Assembly: GCA_021186555.1 (NCBI GenBank)
Contig: JAJKFL010000007.1
Span: forward strand, 3,904,501 to 3,968,500
Reading direction: 5' to 3'
Length of the DNA stretch: 64,000 nucleotides
Origin: Reticulitermes speratus
Lineage: Eukaryota; Arthropoda; Insecta; Blattodea; Rhinotermitidae
A program made the position numbers and the translations under genes. Positions 38,101 to 53,100 of this stretch are shown here, piece after piece. Under the pieces are notes generated by a model. It saw nothing but the letters and a program-made list of their open reading frames with translations, ran no database searches and was not told where the DNA came from. How positions within the stretch are numbered: position 1 is the stretch's first letter; every line of letters starts with the position of its first letter.

Positions 38101-41100
38101 TACCTTTTAATATGTACCTAAAAACTGGATATTCTGGTGGCCACGTACAAATGCATGTGTTCCCATTCAGTTCACGTACAGAGTATGCAAAAACACCTCT
38201 GTGGCAGGTCAATTTCCACCAGAAAGAATACAAATGCAAGCATGACAAATAACAATCATTTTCTTACCTTCATTAATACCTCATGTAACTGATCCTTCTC
38301 TACTAATGCACTATGCTCTTTCAAATATGTGCACAGAAACATTGCGAGATTCTGTATGAAGTTTTGTTCCTGGTCTTGTCCGCAAGAGTACGCTTCTGGA
38401 ATATTCGTATTCAGAGGAAGCATCTGTAAAAGAAATATTTACTGTAGAAGCTTGAATATAAGTTGGTTACAAACATAAGGGGACTGCTTCTTTCCCATTG
38501 GAGTATTTAGAGAAAAAGCTCAGAAAATTTAGAAAATGTTCACACTGTCGATTAGGCACAGACCTGTACTATGCTGCAGCCAATACTAAAGCTTTCATTG
38601 GAATAATGTGTGAGGCAGAACAGCGATACATCCGTTATGAATCACCAATTACTAGGAAATGGTGTGTCCCTGATATGTTACTGGAAGACATAAGGTCCCA
38701 TATATATATATGGCAATACACTTTTCTGTGCACCTGCACACCCCCCCCCCCCCCAAAAAAAACAAAGCCTTATATATGGGCTTATATGGCATTTGTGACT
38801 TCCTTACCACCTTCCAACTGCAATCATGAATTTGTATACCTTCTGTCTCATGCCGCAGAGATTTTTAATATTTTCTTTTGACCCAGACTATTACGGTGAG
38901 ACACGCAGTCTCTACATTACTGTGAACTTCCTGTCCCAACTGCTGCTGCAGTAACCAGAACTCACAGCAGACATTCCCTACACACAGGGTTGTCGTTTAG
39001 AACAGGCAGCTGCCCAGGCCTGTGCATCGACACTACCACGTATGATACATTTTGCGCACATCATCAACTTAAGCCCAAGAAATAAAATGTTAAATTAAAA
39101 ACAAAAAACTAAAAATGGAACAGAAAAAAGCAAGCCAAATTTTCATTAACTTCATTTTAAAACCAGAGTAAATACAACAAATATACAACTTCGCACTGTT
39201 AATACTACTTACCGTACACATGACAGACTTTGTTTTTACTTGTACATATTTATGTGGAACTCTTAAGTAGCCCACTTTGCCCTGCGCCCAGCACCAATCC
39301 AGCATGGCCTTGCCCCTAAAACTTTAAACGCAACTAGCACACACAAGACTGATGGAAAACATCCAAGCACTACAGAGCAACACCACTGTTATCGGTGACA
39401 GAGGTAAAGCACTTGCAGCAGCAGACACCAGTGACTGCACAGCATCAAGGTCCATTCTGCACAGAACCACTTGTCCAAGGCAGATGTGCAAGAAGTCCCA
39501 GTCACACAAAATACAAGACAGAGTTACATTACAACACCTTTCAATATCCTAATTCAATTATTTCCTTAACACCTGTACCTTCATACATGTCAAACACAGT
39601 GACAGGAGGTGGAGTGGCCTCCATGATTATGACACACAAATATTCATGCCATAACATCAATTGCACTACTTACATCACTCTGACTTCCCGCTATAAAGCA
39701 ATCATTTCAATACAGTATCATCCAAATAACATTAATATTTAGACTGCTGATTTCATGCATTTGTGTCCTGATGTGTGCGTAATAATACCAATTTATGTCT
39801 CATACACAACACAACACAACACCACTGCTAATAACTGACTAATTTGGCCCCATGTTTCTGTGCTCTATGGCACCATCATTAGTTCTTAGCTATGAAGGCT
39901 ACAGAAATATAAGAAACACATCTTACCTGCTCCAATTGTGCCATTGTGTGTGTGAACATAACTGTGAACATATCATCATAGTTTGTAACTGTTACACCAG
40001 CGATCTCTGTCAGACATTTCAATGTCACATTTCGGAACATAGGGACATTAAGGAACTAGAAACAATAAACGAACATGTTAGTTAAAGTAGCATTCATTCA
40101 CCATACCTCAACTGCAAAACACACACACACACAACACACACATAATATATATATATATATATATATGTGGTGTGTCTTAATTTCATTAGCAAAATATATT
40201 ACCTGCCTTAACAACATACCTTAAATATGAGAGTGTTGATAAGCTTTGTTTCAAATATATAACCCAAAGGAATCCAGTTCAGAAACCTCAGTAGTGTCTC
40301 CAATGTCGAACCAACAAGTGGGGCATTTTGTGAATTGTCCTTAAAAGTACAAAAATATGTGTCAGTAATATTACACTCATTCTGAGCAATTACAACAGTA
40401 ACAGAAATACATCACTGAATAAAACTTCCCCTACACCTACACAATGAAACAACCCCCTCACAGAGAAACAAAGAGCAACAACAGACAAGCAGACATAATT
40501 AAGAGAGGACATATTAACAACAAACACAAACCTACTATTCCACTCATCAAAACAATCATTTCAAATACCATCAAAAAAGAATTAGGAGCATATTATAAAA
40601 GAAAAAGCAAAACTAAATGCAGCACACTATTACAGAATACTAAATTCATCTCTGATCTCCCACAAATGACAAGTCACTCTTCAGACTATACAGGTATCCA
40701 CAAAACATCTTCCAAACTTCAGCCAGTTATTCACTAAGTGGAAAACATTACATATTGCATGAACACAGGCTGAAATCTCAACTGCTGGTGAACTTTGTAT
40801 CAGAAATGTCTGTACCCATACCATTACCATATTCAAGCTCTCCAACCCAAAGACTACACAGTTCAAAATGATTTCTGTTTGTGGACTGCATCAGAGTTTT
40901 GGCTTGTTAAAACACATTTGTTTGGTAACAAGGCCCAATTAACATGAGATGGGGTAACCCAGCTACAAGAGCTATGTATGGTCCCCCAACAATATACACC
41001 AAATACACTGGCACACCATAGACAATTATGTTATTTATAGGGTTTTTGATGACAGAATAATAAGCAAGGGATTGCGGCCTCCTCAATCACCAGATCTGAA

Positions 41101-44100
41101 CCCATACGATTTTTAACCGTGCAGCATGTTAAAGGATAAAATCTATAGTAACAAACCTTGACCTAAATGTGAAATGAAAGCAAGCATTCAAAATACAGTG
41201 TTTTCAATTTCACCTGCAAAACTTTAACACACAATTAATGTGTTATGTGTTATGCATGTCTTAAACCTGAACGGAACCACTTCCATCACCTTCCTTAAAT
41301 ATGGTAAATAAAAACCTGATACCTTCAATACATTGAGCTATAATGCATGCAACCCCACTCACAACAAATTACAATAACAGCTATTGTTGTACTGCTTGCC
41401 ATCAAGCAAAACTGTCAAAGTGTACAATGATGTGTCACATAAAATAAAACATGCCCCTGTAGAACAAACACGGAAAAATCCAAACATGCATTAATAAAGT
41501 TCCAAAATATACACAGCAAATCTGATGACACTTACCATAACAAACTGACACAACTGAAAAATCTGTGAGAATTCTGAACACATGGTATCCTTCAAATGTT
41601 TTGCTTTTGTTTGTGTCATCTGACCACTCGAGAAGTCAAACACCTCCTCACTAAGAAGTTTGAGGATAGCCATATTGTTCTGGCAAAGGCTTTCATTTGT
41701 CTTGCTGGCTCCAACAATATCAGGAATAAATGATTCCCAGTTCTTGGGCCATTCACGTTTTAATACCTAGTAACAGAAAGTACGAAGCTTTTAAAATCTT
41801 ATCTTCTCTGTTGCTATTATTTCAAATGTCCATTTTATTTTAATTTCTCATCCAGCAGCAGTACTGTGCTTGTGTCTATACCAATCACTGATCCTAAGTG
41901 CATCAGATATTATAATAGGCTGAATGATGTGAAAGTAAAGTGACAAAACAATTATGATAACAGATATGCCCAAATCCAAAATCACTATAATTAAAGAATC
42001 TAGTATTTAAAAAGACAGAGATTCACATTTTAATTCCTTGGCTGCAAGAATGATTCAATACATGCAAACTGTTAATGGGTTTATGAATACAGTTAATTCA
42101 AAAAACCACCACCACACATATATTCAACAGCTGACTGTAACAAAGGGCTACTTAACACAGCAGCCCCTCAAAATGCTGTGGTTAATATGTGTACCACACA
42201 CTTAAAAAAAAACTCTGCATTCTGTGCACAGACTATATTTATTTGTATTGTATGAATTCTAAGAAATATAGCGACAGTTTCACTAAATAGCATTAACCGA
42301 TTGGTCTTAGTATTTCAGGCAGTGTGTTCTCCTTGTAGTAAGAACTCAAAGTTAATTACGCAAATTTTAGGCCTCAAAGGGTTAACCAGAAACATTTTTA
42401 TGTGTACTGCAGCACCAAATATCAGACACAATCGTTTGACACAAGTAACAAAATCTCCTTTCATAAGATCCTGCAATATTTTATATTTCATGGAACACAT
42501 CTCACCTGTACAAGAATCATGTTTAACTTGTTCAGATAAACTTTCTCTCTTTCCATTACATCTGGATCTGATGATGTTTTGATGATTAGGCCCACAATAT
42601 ATTTCTTTATGCCTGAAAATTAAATATATGTATCAGTGAAAATGTGAGCAACATTTCTGTTACTTGCTTATATGCCTGCTGGCACTTACCGTACCATTAC
42701 TACTGCACTGACCCAATGTAAGATGAGAATTTTTCCCTAATTCATCATCTGAAAAATAAAGGCTTGCCTTATACTTGCACATAAAGTTCAAAACCTTCTG
42801 TAAATATATCTTTCTTTTATCTGCCATGACTAGGGAAATGGAACCAAAAACTGCACCCCAGCATTGACACTGTCACAAAAGGGTCTGTACAACAAAGGGG
42901 TGGGAAAAAACATTATTATTAAAGGGAGCAAATCCAACCAAACAGCATTTTGTGGGCCTAAGCAGGCCATTTCAATGCCACAGATAAAAAATTTCTGGAG
43001 TTTGTGCCACAGAAATGCAAATATGGACTTCCCATTGCCAGAAAGACAATACAAATGACAGCATTAGAAGTCGGTATGTCCTCTACAATTCAAGGACAAG
43101 GTTCCATAGCCAGTGACGGTTGGACACTAAGAATTGAGTCATAAGGGGTTAGCTGTGAAAGTGTTCCACAGACTACCTTGAAAAATGAAGCGCACACCAG
43201 CATCAAACAATAAAATCTGTGTTGAAAATATAACTTACCTCTTACAACAAATGTTTAACACAGATAAAATGCCAGCCTTTTTTTTATGCCCACCAACACT
43301 ATACCTGATGTAAAATGATCTAAATCAGTGCTTTATAAAATACCAGGATATGAAAAGCTGAGAACAGATGTAATGCCTTTAGATCTGGCTGACAGCAAGC
43401 CAACACCATTTTTTTATTCTCAAATAAAGAATCTGAAAGAAAAACTTTATAGTGGAATTATAATTAAATGCAATGAGAAAGGGTAAATGACAGTACAACT
43501 CATGGCTGAATGGCTAAGAGAAGTCTTGGACAGGAGGTCAGGTACACTTCTAAATAAAAGACAGATGGTGGTTTTAGATGCTTTCAAGGTCACTCAACAA
43601 GTAAACTGAAAACATGTAAACCAAATACAGATCTAATGATCACACCAGGAAGCAAGACATCTCAGTTACATCTTCTTGATGTGGTAGTTAACAATCCACT
43701 CTAAAACTATGTGCCCTGTAAAATGAATGGTTGCAAGACAGAAACTTTAATACCAGCATGAGACATAAGACCATCAGAAACATTGCTTGGGCAATGAATT
43801 AAAGATTGTCCAGAATGAAATTTCACCAGACTACATCATCAAGGGGTTTAAAAGACGTCATGTGTCAATACATATGAATGGAAAAGAAGATGTCCTGCAA
43901 GATGAAGATCAAGAAGGAAACTCTTCTAGTGATGAAAGTGTTGGCAGTGACTGGTTAAATAAGTGATGTGTTTGTAACTTCTTACTACCAAAATACTCTT
44001 TAATATTTTAACCTTTATCCTACCAGGGTGGGTATTTAAGTTTTAGCAAATGGTTTACAAAAAAAATATTACTTGAACAGAAAGATAAAATTATGAAATA

Positions 44101-47100
44101 AATGACATATTGTGTAAAATAAAACAGAGATTATGTAGCATGTCTTAAATATGCAATAAATTTCCTTGCTGCCTAAACAGACAAAAATAATTTCTAGAGG
44201 TGTTTTCCTACGTGCATTTGCACATGCAAAGGCAGGTCTTTAAAAGGTTAACTCTGATGATTAATTCAAAATATTAACCAGTGCAACCTTGGTTTAACTT
44301 CATGGCATCAACTGAACAAAGTGAAGCCAACAGATGTATGACGGAAATTTTGGAAAGGAAAGAGGGCTGCAATTTGGATTGGAAGTTTTGCCAGACCCAT
44401 ATTCAGGTTAGTGTCTTCCACTGTTCTGGTGTACAGAATGTGTCACACCTAGTCTCCTGCTGTCTCTAAATATATTCTCACATGCTTCTTCAAAAAATTA
44501 AATGACTACTCAAGCATTTCATGCTATGCAAGGTTTTGGAATAAATTACAATTAATAAACCACCAAAGCTTAAAGAACATTCCTTACCTTCACATTGGTT
44601 CCTGGGAAGAACTTTCCAACGTGTCTTTATGACTTGTTCTAGTATCTGAAGAGCGTAATACTTGGTTTGCTGGTTATTGGAAAATTCAAGAATTGTATCA
44701 ACTCTCGTCCATGCATCTGGATGCTCCTTAAGTGTTGTCAACACTTCCTGTGCAACACGTTGCTATAATGGAAAAAGGCAACAATACATACCCACATTTA
44801 CAGTATCAGCAGAGGAAAATGAATTAAGGCTCTCATCTGTTTTACAAGAATATCTTTCTTTCTTTGTAACGGGACAGGAGGAAGCTGGTCAACCAAGAAG
44901 AAAATAAAGAAGATACCAATGTGCATAAAACTATTAAATTCCATTTTATTCAAAAGCATGCACACACAGAGCTATTCAACTTCACAGTCTTCTTCCTTTA
45001 CGTACGTTAACCAGCGAACTTTCATAGCAGCCTGTCCTGCTCATCTACCTTCACAGTACATATGTATGAGTGTGTTGGATTGGGAAATGATTCTAGTTTC
45101 AAAGTACCTCTGACCACATTTTATGTGCTGTTAATAGTGACTAATAAAGAGATTAACTAAGGAATGCTGCAATGCAGGCAGTTCACTCAAACACCTGTCA
45201 CAAAAAAATATTCCATTCCAAAAGCCATCAATACATGTTAGTACTGTGTGTAAGGAGATCTGACAGAACTCAGCAAATGTCGCTAGAATGAAACACTCAA
45301 GTATGATTCTCTCATGAAGTCCACAGCAGCCATGGCTGTATAAGCAACACTTCAGCCAGTAACACAATAAACACTGGGGACTGAGTCATATTTACGATTC
45401 AAATTACTTTACTAATGACACAAAAAATGATGCCATAAGCTTAAACACTCATGTTAAAATTAGCACTTCCTACACAATCAATAACAACTTCCTGCATTCT
45501 TGTCTTGGTTTAGTACTAAACACAAAACAGAGAACCCAACACTACCAAACAACAGTGCTTTAGTAAGCTCGTCATATTTCCCACAATTTCACATCATTTA
45601 CTTTCAAGCAATCAACAGAAGTAAAAAATTATTAGCACATCACAATTTTCATAATCTTCTTGTAACCACATTTTACACTACCATCTTTTACACCAACCAA
45701 GACCTGAGCCATTATGATTCATTCCAAGGCTATAAACCTGATCTATCCCTTTCTTTACGGAAATCAGTGTGTAAAAAACAGCTGTCATGCATATCTATAT
45801 GGAGACATTCCTGATACATGTTGCAGCCACTTAATAAACTTTAATTTATTCAATCATACTTTCTTCTCTCAAATACATGCAGATTATCTTCACTTCTGAT
45901 TTTATTTCACACATGTTCCACCAAATACTGGTCTCAGAAATCTCAAGTGTGCTGTCGCTGAATATTTTACAGTATTATTATCAATGAAAGTGTCAAAATG
46001 TGGCTGCTGCAAAATCTGTGTACCCCAGATTTAAAATCTTCTAACCATACAACATAAAGTGTCTTGAAGTGGAAGTTTTATTAAAAATTAGTACAAAACC
46101 CCAAACACTATATTTACTCACAGTTTTAAAAAATTACAGCCCTCTATTTTAAGAACTGTTCTATGACAGTCATATGAAAAAAATGCAGCAGGATTTATTT
46201 AACACCCATGACTGAGGTTAAGATTAACAACATTGGGTAATATCATGACTCAGAATTTCATCACAGGCAACAGAATTCCTACTGGCACTGGGACTTGCAA
46301 TGCCACACAAGAACTGCACTTTAGTACAAGTTAAAAAGTGTGATTTACAACCTGTCAATAAAAATCTAGATTGACCAAAACAAACAGGAACAACAACGCT
46401 TTAAGAATTGTGAATAATATCCTGCAGCCGTTCTTTGAAGAAATAACTGAAGAAGCATCCCTTTTTCTACAGAGTAATGCACAAGCACACAACACAAAAA
46501 ACTCGGTGATGGCTCTACAGACTCATGACTCAATAATGCATAAGGAGCAACAACAGCACGCAAGTGTGTGGTATGTATATCTTAAGCGTCTTGAAGAGTT
46601 ATTTAGATTGACTATGTAGAGGCTTAAGTGTTGTCAGCATAGTGACTACGCTATGGGCTGGACCAAGGCTCAACAAATTCAGGGCACCAGGTCACCATGA
46701 AACCTCGGTAATTTCTTGTTGCACGTAGAATTTTGGAAGAGTGTACAGTATTTTTTTTTTGTTTGAAAAAGCATTTGGTTACTACACAGCCCACACATCA
46801 CCACCAACAAACTGCCTAAATACTAAAATAAGTTCAGTGCAATATGAAAATGCATTAAACAAAAACTATCAACATCTTTGTTGCAACTTGGCTAAAGACA
46901 AAGAGGGAGCAGGACATTAATGTAACGGTGGTCCATGGTACTTTCCACGTTTCTTACTTTCTTCTTTTTTGTTTTAAAGCTGAATAAGGAGTTTTATTTA
47001 AATGGGTTTCTAAGAATTTCTAGATTTGCATTTTGATTTTATACACTTCTGTGTTTCAGATAACAGAACTGCAATAAGTTATAACACTTTGGAAGAATAT

Positions 47101-50100
47101 CCTCAATGCATATGCATATACCCTGATTCCCCCACCCCCCCCCCCCCCCCACACACACACACACACATACACACACCACGAGCAAAAGCAATCAATAGTA
47201 GAAGATGCAAGTAGTCTGTTGGTCATTACAACACAAATTCACAAAAGAAAGCAGTCTGGCTCATTTGACAGAAAATATGTCATGCCCTGGGCTGGATCAT
47301 CCATGGGTCAATCCACAGGAGGTGCAAAAGACTTTTATTTTCTCCAAAATGTGTACACTGAATCTGGGTCCACCCAGCCTCTTATTCAATGAGCACTTTT
47401 CCAGGGGTAAAGCAGGTGGAACATGAGGCTGATGACTCACCTCCATCTAGTGCTGAGGTTAAGAATGAGTTGAGCTACACATCTACCCCCCTATATTCCT
47501 CCATGGCATGGATAGGGTCAACTTTGCCTTACCTTTTTAGTAGGCCTTAGGAATTAAAATCAGGGACGTTAAATACATAAACAAACTTTGCCTACAGCCT
47601 GAAATGCATTTGAATGAACACAGCTACCATAAAATCATGGTAACTGAAATGCTTTGACAGACACAATTTTTAAATGCCGACAAATGTGCAGCCATTACAC
47701 AGACTAGTTTCATGTAACACAAAACAGGTAACAGTATTCTGCATGCCTGCAGAAGCAGACAGTAACTGACCACACAGTGCCCTTCTTTGTATCTTATCAC
47801 ATCTAATTAAGACAGACAGTGCACTGAGAAACTGCACTGGCACCATGCAACACCAAAACAGCACTGTGTCAACACATTATATTCATATCACTCAAAGTTA
47901 CTCTTCCTCTCTTACATACTGAAAGCAATATCTTATTAACATAAGAGGAGGTCATGTAAATATCAGGCCACCTAAATTATACTCGTACTGACTCTAATAT
48001 GTTTAACAATAAAAGAAGTCCTCTATGTTCGCTGATGCCTTCATGTTTGTAACATTCTTAGCCCAAATGTATTCCTCACAGCATACCTTGATTTCCCATA
48101 GCATGGCACAGGCTGTACATTGCAGTCTGCTCAGATGCATCCACTCTATTTGGTAGTAAGGTGGGTCAGACACCATGTCTTAACCTGCTTATGGCAGAAT
48201 TCCGTGAGACATGAAAACATTTTCCTTCCCCCATTTCAGACATATTTCTCTTTAACACAGATCTATGATTTGTTCAAGATATAAAACAAAGTACCAGGAG
48301 GTTATAAAGTTTCCATCCATTTTGACGAAAATTAAACTAATCTCTTTTAAACTGTGCTAAATGTTTTACATTTCAAACTTAAAAAATAAGCCTATCACAT
48401 TGAAGTACTTCACACATTAGAAGACAAATATTATGCAGCTTGCCAACCTATGCAGCATGATCCTCTTGACACCACAGACAATGAAAACCTTATTAGTACC
48501 ATTTTATTCAGTAATGAAGCCTCATTTTTACATTCACGGTCATGTCAACAGGAATAACTGTCAAACATGGGTAAAGAGCAGCCAAATGGAACCTTTAAAA
48601 GGCAAGGGGACACATCAAAAGGGCACGTACAGCTAGGTTTCATGCAGACAAAAATATATGGTCCCATCATGTTTGCAGAGGTACAGTTTGTGCAAACAAT
48701 TACCTAGATGCGTTACAACAGTTTCTGGAAACACAACTAAGGAATGATTGAATTTTGGATACTGTTGCTTTTCAACAAGACAGGGGGCACCACCTCATTT
48801 TGCGAATGCTGTGCGGGAAAACCTTTCCTGACAGACAGATAGACACAGCTTCAACAAGACTGGGAGCAACATGCTCACCTGATCTGATGCGCTTACAATT
48901 TTTTTACTTGGTGCTTTATCAAATCTTCGATGTACAAAAGAAAAATAACATTCATGAACTACGGAAGTGTATTTACGATGCAACTGAGAGAATTACAACA
49001 GACATGTAACAAGTTTTCAGAGCAATCGAGGAACACTGGCAACAGTGCTTTTAAATAGACAGCAGCCACAAGGAGTTGTATTAAAACTACACCAAAATGC
49101 TGTTAATCCCTCCTGCACAGGACCAGACATGTGACGAACTATCAAATATTTGGGATTATCAGAAGGAACCTATACTGAACTAAGTTCCTACAGGTAACTT
49201 TTGTTACTGCTCCTATGCTTGGGCTGTACAACTTATCAGAGGAGTACTGCATTTGGGTATCTCCTCCAGCTGCTGGTTCAGGGTCACCAAGGTCCTCTTC
49301 TGTGTTTTCTGGGGTCCTCACAGCTGAAGAACTTGATGGGAGTAGGAGACAAGGGGTCAGGAGATACCACAATACTTGATGTACAGACACTCTTGGAGGC
49401 CTTTTTGAACATGTCCCTGAGATCTGCCTGTCTCAATGATGACTTTTTTTCCTGGTAAAAAGTAAACCTTCTGCTCTTGGGACTACTCCCCTCAAGTGCT
49501 GAATTATGAGGATTTCTGGATTAATGAACGTCAGATTAAAGGAACCTTGCTGTACTTACATACATAATGATAATAAACATACATGATGGTCATTAAAATT
49601 AAAATATTTCAATTCATCAAAATGGATCCAGGCCTTACAACCATCCTGTACTGCTATTACAGCAACGGCATTCCAACGGTTAATGGCACAGAGGACACAC
49701 TTTTTATAAAGAGGTACAGCAGTAAACGAGTAAACGTTAAGTCTTCAACCATGTTGTAAAACCAGACTCTCCACTGCTATGAGAAATGCTTCCCTTACAA
49801 ACAAGTCATTCTTTACCAAAATGCTGTACTTCACATTAAAACAGAAAACTGGACATTTAACAATCTGCTCAGCATACTGGAATACTACATTGCTGCAAGT
49901 GTGCAAACCTCTCACTTCTAAACGAAAGCCTTCTTTTTTTTTTTTTTTACCAAGCATTAACATTTCCCCCCCCCCCCCCCCGCCTCTGAAGGCTATACTT
50001 TTGTGAGGTCATCTGGAAACCATGCCCCTCCATCCAGTTCTTTGTTCCAAAATCTTTTCCTCCTCAGTTTCCTTGTATTTTCTTCCCTTCTTCCATGTCA

Positions 50101-53100
50101 CATATTTCCCAACATGTTATTCCTATCTCTTCTTTTTAGTTTCATTTTCAAACTTCCCTTTATGATTCTGTATGTGCTCATTCTTAAAACATCCAAATGC
50201 CACAAATGTTATGGCTTTCACAAGCTTTCATGGAAAAAATGCTCAAATTACAGTCTTCCATGTTATTACACCATGTAGGGTTATAGGATCATAAGTCTGT
50301 TCCCGTGTTTTGGAGGAATGTTCTGCCTCCGTATTCAGAGTGATTGAATCGGGTTCAGGTGGCTGCCAAACTGAGCGGGTGGAAGGAATGGGCTTATTAC
50401 GTGCGCAAGCGCGCACGCACACACAAAGGGAAGTTATTAGGATTGTGGCCAATCAGAGCTACAGAAAGGGAAAAGGGAATACATCTTGTACTGAGAAAAA
50501 AGGAAATGAGAGTTGAAAGTGAGACAACTGGGGTACCAAATTGACCTTTTTAAGTTCAAAAATGAGGGAGAAATATGACCTTACATATGTGATGTCACAC
50601 ACACTAAAGAAAGGGGAGAAAAGGGGCGAGGACAGATATGAAAGGAATGGTTTTCCCCACAAGACTAAACCAACTCATACTAAACATTACGGTCAGATGA
50701 TAATATTCAAAGATTCTTGACATGCAGTCGCAAATCTGTGTTGGCAAATAAAACTTAATTTTATAACTGAACTATCTGTTTTCTAAACAATAACAAAAAG
50801 GCTATGTGAATTTTCAATAGGCATCACAATGCCATAGTTTATTCATATTCTCAATTTTCTGCCCTCCAGTATGTTCCTGCTACAAGGTGATTTAACCACC
50901 TTCAATACTTCTTATGCATATTTTGCTGTCACACCCTTCCTTGTTCCCTTGCTGCACATAAAACTTCAGCTCACATAATGGTGCTGTGAGGTCCACTGTT
51001 AAGTTACTTTAATGGCATTACTCACATCATAAAACTGGAAATGTAAATGAGACACTGCATGCAATGATGGCACTTCGGGACAGGGAAAGGTACGTCTGGC
51101 TCCACAAGCTTTCAATTTTCATTAACAACATTCTATAAAAAATTTGAGGAAGTCATGTATAAGACGGTAAGTAATTTCTCAACCTCAAACATGCTTGCAG
51201 ATTAACTTGGATTTTGAAACAAATCTCTCATCAGAAACACCCTATCAAGTTTCACTGACAAAACCCTGGACACTCTTAATAAAGAAATATGTGTCAGTGA
51301 TATCATTCTAAACCATCTTATTGTGTAAATCATAAATTACTACTATAAAACCTACACTTTTATGGTATCTGAGGAATAGCTGGACAAGGGTGAAATCATA
51401 CCTTCATAACAGACAGCAAAAAGTACAAATAAAATGACCACACTCAAATTACAGTATACACTCTACATGGGGCATAAAAGAATGTGGATTTCCCCACGGT
51501 TCAGTACTTTGTCCTTTGCCATTTCTCAAAGATCTGCCCCCATCCATCAACTCCAAATCCAAATCTATACTCTTTGCAGATGATGCTTGTTATTATCATG
51601 TCACATTCAGAAACTGACCATTTTCAAAATTGCCTGAATGATGTCTTCACTATCTCAAACAAACTGTTTGCAGCTAAGAGATTTACAGTTGTGACAAACA
51701 TTCAAAAAATTTTGCACTAATAACAACTGATGCAGATATAAAAATTGGGTATGAGAATAAAAAGGCCAGCAGAAGCAATTACATTTCCTCATTTACAAAC
51801 TCACAGCAACTTCAATTAGAAAACATATTAAATTCATCATCCCTAAACCAAGTTTTGCTCATTTTGCTATCAAGACATTCACATCCCTTATGAAAAAACA
51901 CAGACTGTAAGATTAGTTTACTTCATATATTCCCATTCCATTGTCACATGGAATTATTTTCGACAGGAATTCAAAAGACACCAAAACAGTAACTTACATG
52001 TAACAGAAAATGATTAAAATAATGGCAGGTACTAAAAGGAAAGTCTCCTGTAGGGAAATATTTAGGAAGTTTAGTATTTGTCCATTTGCCGGTAAATATT
52101 CTTAGGCAACGGTAAAGCTGTCCCTGTGCACACCATGAAGGCACATAAGGGGCGCAGACGTATAGCTCAACTTATTCTTAACCTTGGTGCTAGATAGATA
52201 TGAGTGGTCACAATCACACCCCGGCCACTTTACCCCATGAAAGAACCCACGCGCCCATTCAATAGCAGGAACAGTAGGCCCCAGAGCCACTCTGCACAAG
52301 AGATAAATGTCTTGCAGCAGCCCTGCCGGAATTCAAACCCTGGACCATCCAGCCCATACCCCAGTTGCTACACTGACTATGCTATCCCATCTCAACAAAT
52401 ACTCATAGCATTATCATTTTAAAAGACTTTCAGATACAAATAATACTGGTATAAGACATTGATATCACCTTCATGTGCGAAATACTAACCTCAGAAATAT
52501 CAAAAAGGAGAAACATAAAGTTTTTTACAAAGGAGTTCACAGTTATGCATTAATCTTCTACTTAACCATTAACAGTTTAGATCATGACATAAAAGGACAA
52601 GTATTTAAGCAAGCATTAACAAGCACCTATTATCTGTCTTTTTCTCTACACAAGAATTTGCCTGATTAACATATTCTCAGTAATAAAGAAACATGTACAA
52701 AATAGTTATCTTCTGTGAATTAATTTTTTTGGCGCTAACCGTATACAGGTGTTTACTTATATTTATATTCATATTTGCAATGAAAATAGATTATATTAGA
52801 CCATGACATGTTCTACATCCTTGGCTTACTTCTATGAAGGCTCCATAGAAAGTAAATTCTATTCCAGTTCCTTCTTTTACCTAGACACTGACTTGGAAAT
52901 AGCTTACAGTTAATAAACACTACAATACGTAGGCACTATGTTCGACTTGAAGTCAAATATAATTAAATGAACATTTTGAATTAAACATCTTGAGCTATTA
53001 TTCTAACAATCATTCAATTCCACATATCAAGTGCATTAATTAAAGGTTAAAAGACACATGAGATTTCAAAAATATAACCTGTTCTCCAACTCCACTGTAC

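Larger units (their letters stand above)
44763..53078. other. First coding intron of XPO1 (8.3 kb)
   Basis: The longest XPO1 intron. Recognisable contents are the SINEs at 47280 and 52110, the mariner-like fragment at 48410 and the LINE piece at 51450. A C17 run next to a CA repeat lies at about 47133-47168, and a T run plus C run at about 49936-49981. No host exon is expected inside, because exons 1 and 2 join in phase. Confidence 0.7.

Noticed and set aside
38498..38881. 127-codon open frame on + strand inside an XPO1 intron
   Set aside because: Low-complexity C and A runs and no recognised motif. The surrounding XPO1 exons splice in phase without it.
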